Below, piece by piece: positions 18,501 through 27,357 of a stretch of 64,000 nt of DNA. How positions within the stretch are numbered: position 1 is the first letter of the stretch; the number at the start of each line of letters is the position of its first letter. Below the pieces are notes generated by a model that was not told where the DNA came from, ran no database searches, and saw nothing but the letters and a program-made list of their open reading frames with translations. The DNA lies in NCBI RefSeq assembly GCF_902498065.1, contig NZ_CABVIR010000002.1, positions 310,001-374,000 of the forward strand, in the 5' to 3' direction. A program made the translations under genes and the position numbers. Source of the stretch: Pseudomonas fluorescens (lineage in GTDB: Bacteria > Pseudomonadota > Gammaproteobacteria > Pseudomonadales > Pseudomonadaceae).

Positions 18501-20792
18501 TTACAGCAGCTCGAAACTCTGCTGCGTCACGTCCTGGGAATCCAGGCCGATCTGCACGTTGAACTTGCCTGGCTCCGCCGCGTACTTCAACTGGGCGTTG
18601 AAGAACTTCAGATCATCCTCGGTGATGGTGAAGTGCACGACTTTCTGTTCGCCGGCCTTGAGCGCGATTTTCTGGAAGTTCTTCAGCTCCTTGATCGGCC
18701 GGATCATCGAACCGGTCACGTCCTGGATGTACAACTGCACCACGGTTTCGCCGTCACGCTTGCCGGTGTTTTTCACCATGACGCTGGCGTCGAGCTTGCC
18801 GGTCTTGTTCAGCGTGGTCGATGACAGGGCCATGTCGGTCAGGCTGAAATCGGTGTAGCTCAGGCCGAAGCCGAACGGGAACAGGGGGCCGGTGGTGTCA
18901 TCGAAATACTGCGAGGTGTAGTTGCCCGGTTTGCCCGGCGTGAACGGCCGGCCAATGCTCAGGTGGTTGTAGTAGGTCGGAATCTGGCCCACCGAACGCG
19001 GGAAGGTGATCGGCAGTTTGCCCGACGGGTTGTAGTCGCCGAACAGCACGTCGGCGATGGCGTTGCCGCCTTCGGTGCCGCTGAACCAGGTTTCCAGAAT
19101 CGCGTCAGCCTGATCCTTCTCTTCGAGAATCGACAGCGGACGGCCGTTCATCAACACCAGCACCAGCGGTTTGCCGGTGGCTTTCAAGGCACGGATCAGC
19201 TCACGCTGGTTTTGCGGGATGTTCAGGTCGGTGCGGCTCGACGATTCGTGGGACATGCCACGGGACTCGCCCACCGCTGCCACCACCACATCGGCATCCT
19301 TGGCGGCTTTCACCGCTTCGTCGATCAGCACTTGCGCCGAACGCGGATCGTCCACCACTTCCGGGGCGTCGAAGTTGAGGAAGTTCAGGTAATCCAGGAC
19401 CTTCTTGTCGCTGGTGATGTTGGCGCCTCGGGCGTAGATCAGCGTCGATTTATCGCCCAGAGCGTGGGTCATGCCGTCGAACAGCGTGACCGATTGAGCC
19501 GGACGGCCAGCGGCAGCCCAACTGCCCATCATGTCGATCGGTGCCTTGGCCAGTGGACCGACCAGCATGATTTTCGCGGTTTTCTTCAACGGCAGGGTTT
19601 CGCCCTGGTTCTTCAGCAACACCATGCTGCGACGCGCAACATCGCGGGCCTCGGCACGGTGCAGGCGGCTGTCGGCGTAAGTGTCGGCCGGATCATCCTC
19701 AGCCTTGCCGATGCGCAGGTACGGGTCCTTGAACAGGCCCATGTCGTACTTGGCGTCCAGCACCGCACGCACGGCGTTGTCGATATCGCTTTGCTCGATC
19801 TCGCCGGCCTTCAACAGCCCTGGCAGTTCCTTGCCGTACAGGGTGTCGTTCATGCTCATATGGATGCCGGCCTTGATCGCCAGCTTCGCGGCTTCGCGAC
19901 CATCACGAGCGACGCCGTGCTTGATCAGCTCGAAAATCGCCCCGTGGTCGCTGACGGCCAGGCCCTTGAAGCCCCATTCCTTGCGCAGCAGGTCGTTCAT
20001 CAGCCAGGTGTCGGCCGTGGCGGGTACGCCGTTGATCGAGTTCAACGCGACCATCACGCCGCCGGCACCGGCGTCAATCGCCGCGCGGTACGGTGGCAGG
20101 TAGTCCTGGTACATCTTGACCGGGCTCATGTCGACAACGTTGTAGTCGCGACCGCCCTCGACCGCGCCGTACAAGGCAAAGTGCTTGACGCTGGCCATGA
20201 TGCTGTCCGCCGCGTTCGCACCGGTGCCCTGGAAAGCCTTGACCATCACGCCGGCGATGCGCGACACCAGATAGGTGTCTTCGCCGAAGCCTTCGGAGGT
20301 CCGGCCCCAACGCGGGTCGCGGGAGATGTCGACCATCGGCGCGAAGGTGATGTCGAGGCTGTCTGCCGCAGCTTCCTTGGCGGCAATGCGCCCGGACAGG
20401 CCGATAGCGTCCATGTCCCAGCTCGACGCCAGCGCCAGCGGGATCGGGAAAATCGTGCGATGGCCGTGGATCACGTCATAGGCGAAGAACATCGGGATCT
20501 TCAACCGGCTGCGCATGGCCGCGTCCTGCATCGGACGGTTTTCCGGGCGGGTGATCGAGTTGAACGTACCGCCGATGTTGCCGGCGGCGATTTCCTTGCG
20601 GATCATCTCTCGAGGCATTTCCGGGCCGATGCTGATCAGACGCAACTGGCCGATTTTTTCATCGAGGGTCATCTGCTTCATCAGGTTGCTGATGAAAGCG
20701 TCCTTGTTCTCCAGAGGTGCGGGTGTCGTGGCGGCCAATACGGTATGACTGGCCAGGCTGACGAACAGGCCCAGCAAACACAGCTTCTTCAT
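18501..20792 (-). CDS. bglX: Periplasmic beta-glucosidase, glycoside hydrolase family 3
   Basis: A 763-residue GH3 enzyme. The signal peptide ends at HTVLAATTP. Domain order is a TIM barrel to about residue 370, containing KHFALYGAVEGGRDYN and the catalytic nucleophile Asp in GLAVSDHGAIFEL; an alpha/beta sandwich with VAAVGESRGMSHESSSRT; and a C-terminal fibronectin-like domain with SYTDFSLTDM. The length and order match E. coli BglX. It probably releases glucose from beta-linked oligosaccharides in the periplasm. Confidence 0.95.
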   Translation of the reverse strand: MKKLCLLGLFVSLASHTVLAATTPAPLENKDAFISNLMKQMTLDEKIGQLRLISIGPEMPREMIRKEIAAGNIGGTFNSITRPENRPMQDAAMRSRLKIPMFFAYDVIHGHRTIFPIPLALASSWDMDAIGLSGRIAAKEAAADSLDITFAPMVDISRDPRWGRTSEGFGEDTYLVSRIAGVMVKAFQGTGANAADSIMASVKHFALYGAVEGGRDYNVVDMSPVKMYQDYLPPYRAAIDAGAGGVMVALNSINGVPATADTWLMNDLLRKEWGFKGLAVSDHGAIFELIKHGVARDGREAAKLAIKAGIHMSMNDTLYGKELPGLLKAGEIEQSDIDNAVRAVLDAKYDMGLFKDPYLRIGKAEDDPADTYADSRLHRAEARDVARRSMVLLKNQGETLPLKKTAKIMLVGPLAKAPIDMMGSWAAAGRPAQSVTLFDGMTHALGDKSTLIYARGANITSDKKVLDYLNFLNFDAPEVVDDPRSAQVLIDEAVKAAKDADVVVAAVGESRGMSHESSSRTDLNIPQNQRELIRALKATGKPLVLVLMNGRPLSILEEKDQADAILETWFSGTEGGNAIADVLFGDYNPSGKLPITFPRSVGQIPTYYNHLSIGRPFTPGKPGNYTSQYFDDTTGPLFPFGFGLSYTDFSLTDMALSSTTLNKTGKLDASVMVKNTGKRDGETVVQLYIQDVTGSMIRPIKELKNFQKIALKAGEQKVVHFTITEDDLKFFNAQLKYAAEPGKFNVQIGLDSQDVTQQSFELL

Positions 20793-21030
20793 GAATGGTT
20801 TTCTCTAAAGCCTAAACGGCAGTGAATACGCGCCGGTCAGCCAAAATTTAGGGAGCGACTATTGTTGTTCAGGTAAATGCAGCACACTTCTGCGTGTTTT
20901 TTGCGCTGGGGCATCTTTTAGCCCATTGGCTCGATGCAATCCAGTGGCGGCGGCAGATTATGCCCCAAGAGTCCGGTCAGGAGGTTGCTGGATGTTTTTT
21001 CAACGGAATGTGCACGGGAGCGTCAACCAG

Positions 21031-21639
21031 ATGAATGTACGACACCACACTCGGTCAAGCCTGCAGATCGCAGCCTTGATGTTGCTGACCACGTTGCTGG
21101 CCGGTTGCGGCATCAACAACATTCCGACCCTCGACGAACAGGCCAAGGCCGCCTGGGGCCAGGTGCAGAACCAGTATCAGCGTCGCGCAGACCTGATCCC
21201 CAACCTCGTGGAAACGGTCAAGGGCTATGCCAAACACGAAGAGGAAACCCTGACAGCGGTGATCGAAGCCCGGGCCAAGGCCACTTCGATCCAGGTGGAT
21301 GCCAGCACCCTCGACAACCCGGAAAAACTCAAACAGTTCCAGCAAGCCCAGGATCAGCTGACCGGTGCCTTGAGCCGTTTGATGGTGGTGTCCGAGCGAT
21401 ACCCGGACCTTAAGGCCAACCAGAACTTCCTCGCGTTGCAATCGCAACTGGAAGGCACCGAGAATCGCATCGCCGTGGCGCGTCGCGACTTCATTCTTGC
21501 GGTGCAGAAATACAACACCGAAATCCGTACCTTCCCGGGGCGCCTGTGGCACACCGTGATGTACAGCGATCTGCCGATCCGCGAAACCTTCGAAGCCACC
21601 AGCCCCAGTGCCGAAAAAGCACCTGAAGTGAAGTTCTGA
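21031..21639 (+). CDS. LemA-family membrane protein
   Basis: 202 residues from the ATG at 21031, which has GGGAG about 10 nt upstream; the longer frame adds no conserved sequence. The N-terminus carries a lipobox-like segment (TTLLAGCGI). The LemA domain follows: AAWGQVQNQYQRRADLIPNL, VETVKGYAKHEEETL, and the C-terminal strand RTFPGRLWHT. The first of three genes (LemA, TPM, TPM), a widespread arrangement whose cellular role is still unclear. Confidence 0.9.
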   Translation: MNVRHHTRSSLQIAALMLLTTLLAGCGINNIPTLDEQAKAAWGQVQNQYQRRADLIPNLVETVKGYAKHEEETLTAVIEARAKATSIQVDASTLDNPEKLKQFQQAQDQLTGALSRLMVVSERYPDLKANQNFLALQSQLEGTENRIAVARRDFILAVQKYNTEIRTFPGRLWHTVMYSDLPIRETFEATSPSAEKAPEVKF

Positions 21640-21673
21640 CCGGCCTGAAGCATTACCACGGATGAGGTTGCCA

Positions 21674-22429
21674 ATGCGTGTGTTGAAAGTGGGCCTGGCG
21701 CTGTTGCTTTGGGTGTTTGTCGCCACGGCGCAAGCGGAGCTGAAGTTTCCGCAGCTGACCGGGCGGGTGGTGGACAACGCCCAATTGATCGAGCCGTCAG
21801 TGCGCGAGCAGTTGACGCAACAGCTCAATGCTCATGAAAAGGCCACCGGTGAGCAGTTGGTGGTGGTGACGTTACCGGACTTGCAGGGCGCCGAGATTGC
21901 CGACTTCGGTTATCAGCTCGGGCGTTACTGGGGCATCGGTCAGAAGGACAAGAACAACGGCGCCTTGCTGATCGTCGCCCGCGATGAGCGCAAGTTGCGG
22001 ATTGAAGTCGGTTATGGTCTGGAAGATCGGCTGACCGATGCGCAGAGTTCGGTGATCATCAATCAGGTGATCACCCCGGCGTTCAAGGCCGGCAACTTCA
22101 GCAAGGGCATCAGCGACGGGGTCGCGGCGATGCTGGTGGTGTTGGGCGGCAGTCCGCTGGATGAACCTTCGACGGTGTACGACTCCGGCGGCAATCAGGA
22201 GAGTGACTTCGTTTCGCGGCATCCCGGGGTGTTTGTGTTCCTGGTGTTGCTGTTCATCCTGACGATATTTGTCTTGCAGATGTTCGGGATTCTGCCGGCG
22301 GGCCGAGGTGGCTCGGGCGGTTCGAGTGGTGGTTTTGGCGGTGGAGGTTTTGGAGGCGGCGGTGGAGGCGGGGGCTTCAGCGGCGGCGGGGGCAGTTTCG
22401 GGGGCGGCGGTTCGTCGGGCGGCTGGTGA
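21674..22429 (+). CDS. TPM-domain (YgcG-type) membrane protein with Gly-rich tail
   Basis: 251 residues from the ATG at 21674 (GAGG 6 nt upstream). The signal peptide ends in ATAQAELKFP, the TPM domain covers residues 30-170 (LTGRVVDNAQLIEP, ARDERKLRIEVGYGLEDRLTD), a transmembrane helix FVFLVLLFILTIFVLQMF follows, and the protein ends in a cytoplasmic glycine-rich tail of GGGG and SGGG runs. It fits LemA-associated YgcG proteins. Confidence 0.9.
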   Translation: MRVLKVGLALLLWVFVATAQAELKFPQLTGRVVDNAQLIEPSVREQLTQQLNAHEKATGEQLVVVTLPDLQGAEIADFGYQLGRYWGIGQKDKNNGALLIVARDERKLRIEVGYGLEDRLTDAQSSVIINQVITPAFKAGNFSKGISDGVAAMLVVLGGSPLDEPSTVYDSGGNQESDFVSRHPGVFVFLVLLFILTIFVLQMFGILPAGRGGSGGSSGGFGGGGFGGGGGGGGFSGGGGSFGGGGSSGGW

Positions 22430-22457
22430 TGACAACAATGAACGGGCATTCGTAAAC

Positions 22458-23075
22458 ATGGCACTACTGACTGAACACGAACAACGCAAAGTCGCCGAGG
22501 CGATTGCCCGGGTCGAGCGCGACACCGACGCCGAACTGGTGACCGTGCTCGCGGCCCGCGCCGACGACTATGCGTACATCCCGCTGCTATGGGCCAGCCT
22601 GCTGGCGCTGGTGGTGCCGGGAGTCGTGCATTATCTGACCGGCTGGCTGACCATGCACAGCCTGCTGCTGGTGCAATGGATCACCTTCATCGTGTTGTGC
22701 CTGGTGTTCCGTATTCCGAAAATCACCACGCACCTGATCCCGCGCTCGGTGCGGCACTGGCGCGCCTCGAACCTGGCGCGCCGGCAGTTCCTCGAGCAGA
22801 ACCTGCACCACACCGTTGGCAGCACCGGCATGCTGATTTTCGTCTGCGAGGCCGAGCGTTACGTGGAAATTCTGGTGGATGAAGGGATTTCCAAACGGCT
22901 GGATAACAAAAACTGGGACGCCATTGTGGCGGTGTTCACCCAGCAGGTGAAACAAGGGCAGACGTTGCAGGGCTTTGTGACGTGCGTGGAAGCGTGTGGC
23001 GAACTGCTCAAGGTGCATGTGCCGGTGACGCATGTGAGGAATGAGTTGCCGAACCGGTTGGTGGTTCTAGGCTGA
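22458..23075 (+). CDS. Second TPM-domain membrane protein
   Basis: 205 residues from the ATG at 22458. It is a TPM-type domain without a signal peptide: RKVAEAIARVERDTDAEL, two adjoining transmembrane helices (LLWASLLALVVPGVVHYL and VQWITFIVLCLVF), then FLEQNLHHT and IFVCEAERYVEILVDEGIS. It is the last gene of the LemA operon, 28 bp after the first TPM gene. Confidence 0.88.
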   Translation: MALLTEHEQRKVAEAIARVERDTDAELVTVLAARADDYAYIPLLWASLLALVVPGVVHYLTGWLTMHSLLLVQWITFIVLCLVFRIPKITTHLIPRSVRHWRASNLARRQFLEQNLHHTVGSTGMLIFVCEAERYVEILVDEGISKRLDNKNWDAIVAVFTQQVKQGQTLQGFVTCVEACGELLKVHVPVTHVRNELPNRLVVLG

Positions 23076-23085
23076 ACCTCATTCC

Positions 23086-23188
23086 TTGTGGGAGCGAGCC
23101 TGCTCGCGATGGTCGTCAACGATGACGCGGGATTGCAGGATAATCGCGGTGTTTTTGAGCCCATCGCGAGCAGGCTCGCTCCCACAGG
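23086..23188. repeat. REPIN (CGAGCCTGCTCG subtype)
   Basis: TGTGGGAGCGAGCCTGCTCG at 23087 is inverted at 23161-23188. It lies between the TPM operon and the methyltransferase gene. Confidence 0.88.
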
Positions 23189-23282
23189 TCGCACCGTTCG
23201 GGAAATTACCCGTGCCCTCAATCCCCATCCCCCCTAAAATACCCGCCACTTCCGATTCGCTCCGCCCGAGGCCGTTTTTTCC

Positions 23283-24497
23283 ATGTCCGTCACCGCCACT
23301 CCCGCCAGCCTCGCGCCGGATCACCACGCCCAGTTCATCGACCTGCTGCAAACCAGCCTCGACGCCAATGCCTTCATCAAACTGGTGCTGGCCAAGTACG
23401 TCGGCACCGAAGTGGATTTGCAACGGCTGATCATCAAACAACTGACGGTCAAGGATCAGCCTTGCCTGTCCTTCGTCTACCGCTACAAAACCCGCGACAT
23501 CACCAAGAACCTGCCGCTGGCCGAGGGCGTTGCGACCCTCGCCGCGTTGTTGCCGGCCTCGTTCAAAAATGCGCATTTGTTGTCGCTGACTGACGAAGCC
23601 CAGCTCGAATACAGCAAAAAGGGCAAGTCTTCGCTGTTCAAGAGCAAACCCCAGCAATTGCGCGAAGTGCCATCCGCCGAGCACAACCGTGAGAAGAACC
23701 GTTTCCTCGACCTGAGCCGGCCGTTCCTCGCCGACCTCGGTGTGACGAACAGCAAGCACGAGCTGATCCCGGCGATGTCGCGCAAATGGAAGCAGATCAA
23801 CAAGTTCATCGAAGTCTTCAGCCATGCGCTGACCACCTCACCGCTGGCGCTGGACAAACCGGTGCGGGTCGCCGATTTCGGCTCGGGCAAGGGCTACCTG
23901 ACGTTCGCGATCCACGACTATTTGCGCAACACCTTGAACGCCGAAGGCGAAGTGACCGGCGTCGAGCTGCGTGAAGAAATGGTCAACTTGTGCAACGCCG
24001 CCGCCGCGAAGCTGGACCATCCGGGGTTGGTGTTTAAATGCGGTGACGTGCGCAGCGTGGCACCGAGCGAGCTGGACGTGATGATCGCGCTGCACGCCTG
24101 TGACATCGCCACTGATTATGCGATCCACACCGGCATTCGTTCCGGCGCCTCGATCATCATGTGCTCGCCGTGCTGCCACAAGCAGATCCGCCTGCAAATC
24201 CAGAGCCCGGCGCTGCTCAAACCGATGCTGCAATACGGTTTGCACCTGGGGCAGCAAGCGGAAATGGTCACCGACAGTTTGCGCGCATTGTTCCTCGAAG
24301 CCTGTGGTTACGAGACCAAGGTCTTCGAGTTCATCTCACTGGACCACACCAACAAGAACAAGATGATCCTGGCGGTCAAGCGTGCCGAGCCGGTGGACCC
24401 GGCCCCGTTGTTGGTGAAAATTCAGGAACTGAAGGATTTCTACCACATCACCGAGCACTGCCTGGAAACCCTGCTGCGCGCCGACAATTACCTCTGA
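23283..24497 (+). CDS. Class I SAM-dependent methyltransferase (METTL25-like)
   Basis: 404 residues. The SAM-binding motif I is VADFGSGKGYLTFAIHDYL near residue 198, motif II follows as EVTGVELREEMV, then FKCGDVRSV. A CSPCCHKQIR segment resembles the CC-H motif of the Methyltransf_32/METTL25 group. The N-terminal 190 residues are a separate domain of unknown role. The target could be RNA or protein and is not known. Confidence 0.8.
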   Translation: MSVTATPASLAPDHHAQFIDLLQTSLDANAFIKLVLAKYVGTEVDLQRLIIKQLTVKDQPCLSFVYRYKTRDITKNLPLAEGVATLAALLPASFKNAHLLSLTDEAQLEYSKKGKSSLFKSKPQQLREVPSAEHNREKNRFLDLSRPFLADLGVTNSKHELIPAMSRKWKQINKFIEVFSHALTTSPLALDKPVRVADFGSGKGYLTFAIHDYLRNTLNAEGEVTGVELREEMVNLCNAAAAKLDHPGLVFKCGDVRSVAPSELDVMIALHACDIATDYAIHTGIRSGASIIMCSPCCHKQIRLQIQSPALLKPMLQYGLHLGQQAEMVTDSLRALFLEACGYETKVFEFISLDHTNKNKMILAVKRAEPVDPAPLLVKIQELKDFYHITEHCLETLLRADNYL

Positions 24498-24508
24498 TCC
24501 CCTGCGAT

Positions 24509-24600
24509 CCTGTGGGAGCGAGCCTGCTAGCGATGGCGGCCCTACATTCAGCATAAATGTTGAATGTTACGGCCTCTTCGCGAGCAAGTTCGCTCCCACA
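24509..24600. repeat. REPIN overlapping the 3' end of the EamA gene
   Basis: TGTGGGAGCGAGCCTGCTAG at 24511 and its inverted partner ending at 24600. The right half is read as the last residues of the transporter frame (ending GANLLAKRP). Confidence 0.85.
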
Positions 24601-25472
24601 CTTGGTTTGATGGCGGTCTTGCGTCCAAGCATCACCGTCACAATCACCCCGGCCGCAAACAGCCAGGTGATCGGTTCAACGTGTTCACCAAAGAACAACG
24701 CCGAAAACGCGATGGTGAAGAAGATCTGCAACAACTGGATCTGACTGACCCGGGCAATGCCGCCCATCGCCAAACCGGCGTACCAGGCGAAGAAACCGAT
24801 GAACTGCGAGAACAGCGAGACGTAACCAAACGCCCACCAGGTCTTGGCCGAAATCTCGCCCTGGTGTTGCAGCGCCAGGTACACCACCGGTCCGATCAAC
24901 AGTGGCGTGGACAATACCAGTGCCCAGCAGATCACCTGCCAGCCACCCATCTCCCTGGCCAGACGGCCACCTTCGGCATAGCCCAGTCCGCCCACGGCAA
25001 TCGCGCCGAGCATCAGCAAATCCCCGGCCTGAATGCTGCCGGCGCCGCTGATCAGTGCGTAACCCAGCACCAGCGCACTGCCCAGCGCGGCGCAGGCCCA
25101 GAAGGCTTTCGACGGTCGTTCGTGGGACAACCACGCGGCGTACAGCGCGACGCACAGGGGTTGCAGGCCATTGACCAATGCGCCGTGGGACGCGGGCAAG
25201 GTTTGCATCGCCCAGGCCGAGAGCACCGGGAAACCGAGGATCACCCCGGCGATCACCAGCGTCAGGCCTTTGACCTGTTTCCAGGTCGGCCATTTTTCCC
25301 GGTGCCACAGCAACAGTATCGCGGCCGGAATTGCCGCGAACAACGCACGACCCAAGCCGTTGAGCAGCGGATGGAGTTCCTGCACGACGATCCGTGTGAA
25401 GGGCAGGGTGAGGCTGAAAATCACAACGCCGAGCAGGCCGAGGGCCATGCCGGTGTTTTCGCGCGAGGACAT
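24567..25472 (-). CDS. EamA/DMT-family transporter
   Basis: 301 residues with about ten predicted transmembrane helices in two EamA repeats (LGLLGVVIFSLTLPFTRIVV at the start, ALVLGYALISGAGSIQAGDL in the middle). Proteins of this family export small metabolites such as amino acids or nucleosides; the substrate is unknown. The last 12 or so residues are encoded by a REP element, so the original stop may have been lost when the repeat arrived. Confidence 0.87.
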   Translation of the reverse strand: MSSRENTGMALGLLGVVIFSLTLPFTRIVVQELHPLLNGLGRALFAAIPAAILLLWHREKWPTWKQVKGLTLVIAGVILGFPVLSAWAMQTLPASHGALVNGLQPLCVALYAAWLSHERPSKAFWACAALGSALVLGYALISGAGSIQAGDLLMLGAIAVGGLGYAEGGRLAREMGGWQVICWALVLSTPLLIGPVVYLALQHQGEISAKTWWAFGYVSLFSQFIGFFAWYAGLAMGGIARVSQIQLLQIFFTIAFSALFFGEHVEPITWLFAAGVIVTVMLGRKTAIKPSVGANLLAKRP

Positions 25473-25576
25473 GATGGGGACCAGAATCTAGGGTGGCGGG
25501 AAGACTTTCATCTAGCCATAAACCGCGGGCGTTGCTCTGTTACAGCTAGGTGCAGAGTTATCCGTACAGTTTGAAA

Positions 25577-25685
25577 CCGTCATCGCGGGCAAGCCCACTC
25601 CCACAGGTCCTGCGCCGTTCTTGCGGCCGATGCAAAACCTGTGGGAGCGTGCCCTGCGGCGTTCCGACTTGCCCGCGATGAACGG
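25577..25685. repeat. REP pair with an interrupted right arm
   Basis: This fills most of a 316-bp gene-free stretch. The left arm, CATCGCGGGCAAGCCCACTC, starts at 25580. The right arm, GTGGGAGCG at 25641, continues as TGCCCTGCGGCGTTCCGAC before resuming CTTGCCCGCGATG, so about 19 bp have been inserted into the REP core. Confidence 0.7.
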
Positions 25686-25788
25686 TAACGCGGTCTATCA
25701 GGTAGTAGCTGGTTATTACCCGACCCCGCAGATTAGGACTACCTTGAGTACTCCTGCATGCCCACGTATTCCCAGAGGAGTCCACCCC

Positions 25789-26370
25789 ATGGCTGCCAAG
25801 AAAATCCTGATGCTGGTCGGCGATTACGTCGAAGACTATGAAGTGATGGTGCCGTTCCAGGCATTGCTGATGGTCGGTCACACGGTGCACGCCGTCTGCC
25901 CGGACAAAACGGCAGGCCAGACCGTGCGCACGGCGATCCACGACTTTGAAGGCGACCAGACTTACAGCGAAAAACCCGGCCACCTGTTTGCCCTGAACTT
26001 CGATTTCGCCAAGGTCGCTGAAGCCGACTACGACGCGCTGCTGGTCCCCGGCGGTCGTGCCCCGGAATACTTGCGCCTGAACGAAAAAGTCCTGGAACTG
26101 GTGCGCGCCTTCGACAAGGCCGGCAAACCGATCGCCGCCGTGTGTCATGGTGCGCAATTGCTGGCGGCGGCGGGGATTCTCGAAGGTCGCGAGTGCAGCG
26201 CCTACCCGGCCTGCGCGCCGGAAGTACGCTTGGCAGGCGGGACGTTCATCGATATCCCGGTGACGCAAGGTCACGTTCAAGGCAATCTGGCCACTGCTCC
26301 GGCCTGGCCGGCCCACCCAAGCTGGCTTGCCGGTTTCCTCGGCTTGCTGGGCACCAAAATCACGCTGTAA
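25789..26370 (+). CDS. DJ-1/PfpI-family protein
   Basis: 193 residues from the ATG at 25789 with AGAGGAG upstream. The nucleophile elbow is [14 protein letters not shown] (Cys about residue 120), and the acidic partner comes from [12 protein letters not shown] near residue 14. This matches PfpI-like glyoxalase/deglycase or protein-repair enzymes. It is followed after 14 bp by a ribbon-helix-helix gene, suggesting co-transcription. Confidence 0.88.
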   Translation: MAAKKILMLVGDYVEDYEVMVPFQALLMVGHTVHAVCPDKTAGQTVRTAIHDFEGDQTYSEKPGHLFALNFDFAKVAEADYDALLVPGGRAPEYLRLNEKVLELVRAFDKAGKPIAAVCHGAQLLAAAGILEGRECSAYPACAPEVRLAGGTFIDIPVTQGHVQGNLATAPAWPAHPSWLAGFLGLLGTKITL

Positions 26371-26384
26371 CGAGGAACGCTTCC

Positions 26385-26690
26385 ATGTGCGAGCTCTACG
26401 TCAAGGCCGATCCGATCCTCTACGAATCGCGCTCTCGCTCGCTGCGCATCTGCGGGGTGGTCACCACCCTGCGGCTGGAGAATCAGTTCTGGGACATCCT
26501 CAGCGAAATCGCCGAGGTCGACGGCATGACCACCAACCAGTTGATCGCCAAGCTGTATGAAGAGGTGATGGATTATCGCGGTGAGGTGGTGAATTTTGCT
26601 TCGTTCTTGCGGGTGAGTTGTACGCGGTATTTGTCGCAACGGCGGGTGCAGGCACCCGAGTTGTCGGTGGTGCGCGCGGTGGTGAAGTAG
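26385..26690 (+). CDS. Ribbon-helix-helix domain protein
   Basis: 101 residues. RSLRICGVVTTLRLENQFWD forms the strand and first helix, and DGMTTNQLIAKLYEEVMDYR the second, as in the RHH_4 group. A CGAGGA ribosome-binding site precedes the ATG at 26385. It is probably a DNA-binding protein expressed together with the PfpI gene; no target is known. Confidence 0.8.
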   Translation: MCELYVKADPILYESRSRSLRICGVVTTLRLENQFWDILSEIAEVDGMTTNQLIAKLYEEVMDYRGEVVNFASFLRVSCTRYLSQRRVQAPELSVVRAVVK

Positions 26691-26712
26691 GCGGTTCTGT
26701 GTTGTCCTGACC

Positions 26713-26796
26713 GGCCTCATCGCGAGCAAGCTCGCTCCCACAAGGGATTGATGTACACAAATCCCCTGTGGGAGCGAGCTTGCTCGCGATGGGGCC
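26713..26796. repeat. REPIN (CGAGCTTGCTCG subtype)
   Basis: CATCGCGAGCAAGCTCGCTC at 26718 and its inverse GGGAGCGAGCTTGCTCGCGA near 26770 with a short spacer. Confidence 0.88.
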
Positions 26797-26870
26797 CGGC
26801 CAGGCGACAGATACCCCAGGCTGGTCTTTACTCTGAAGCGCTAAATCTCTCAATCGCCAAGGAGAAAATC

Positions 26871-27215
26871 ATGTCTGGATGGTATGAGTTGAGCAAAACC
26901 AGCAACGGCCAGTTTCGCTTCGTGCTGAAAGCGGCGAATGCCGAAACCGTTCTGAACAGCGAGCACTACACCACCCGCAGCGCCGCCGAAAACGGCATTG
27001 CCTCGGTGCAGAAGAACAGCCCGCTGGATGAACGCTACGAGAAAAAGACCACCAAGGACGGCCAGCCGTACTTCAACCTCAAGGCCGGCAACCACGAGAT
27101 TATCGGCAGCAGCGAAACCTATTCCTCTGATGCCGCGAGGGAAAAAGGCATCGCCAGTGTGAAGGCCAACGGCCCGACGACGGTGATCAAGGACAAGACG
27201 TTGCCGGTGCTTTGA
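26871..27215 (+). CDS. YegP-like DUF1508 protein
   Basis: 114 residues from the ATG at 26871 with AAGGAG at the correct distance. It contains two tandem DUF1508 repeats: YELSKTSNGQFRFVLKAAN with SEHYTTRSAAENGIASVQ, and YEKKTTKDGQPYFNLKAGN with SETYSSDAAREKGIASVK. The role of the family is unknown; homologues are often stress-related. Confidence 0.9.
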   Translation: MSGWYELSKTSNGQFRFVLKAANAETVLNSEHYTTRSAAENGIASVQKNSPLDERYEKKTTKDGQPYFNLKAGNHEIIGSSETYSSDAAREKGIASVKANGPTTVIKDKTLPVL

Positions 27216-27243
27216 CCACACCTTCGCAACCAATACAAATCCA

Positions 27244-27337
27244 TTGTGGGAGCTAGCCTGCTAGCGATGGCTGCTTAACATTCGACGAAGATGTTGAATG
27301 TCAGGCCGCTATCGCTAGCAGGCTAGCCCCCACATTG
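27244..27337. repeat. REPIN (CTAGCCTGCTAG subtype)
   Basis: TGTGGGAGCTAGCCTGCTAG at 27245 with the inverted copy at 27308-27334. Confidence 0.85.
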
Positions 27338-27357
27338 GTTTTTTGTGAACGTCGAGA

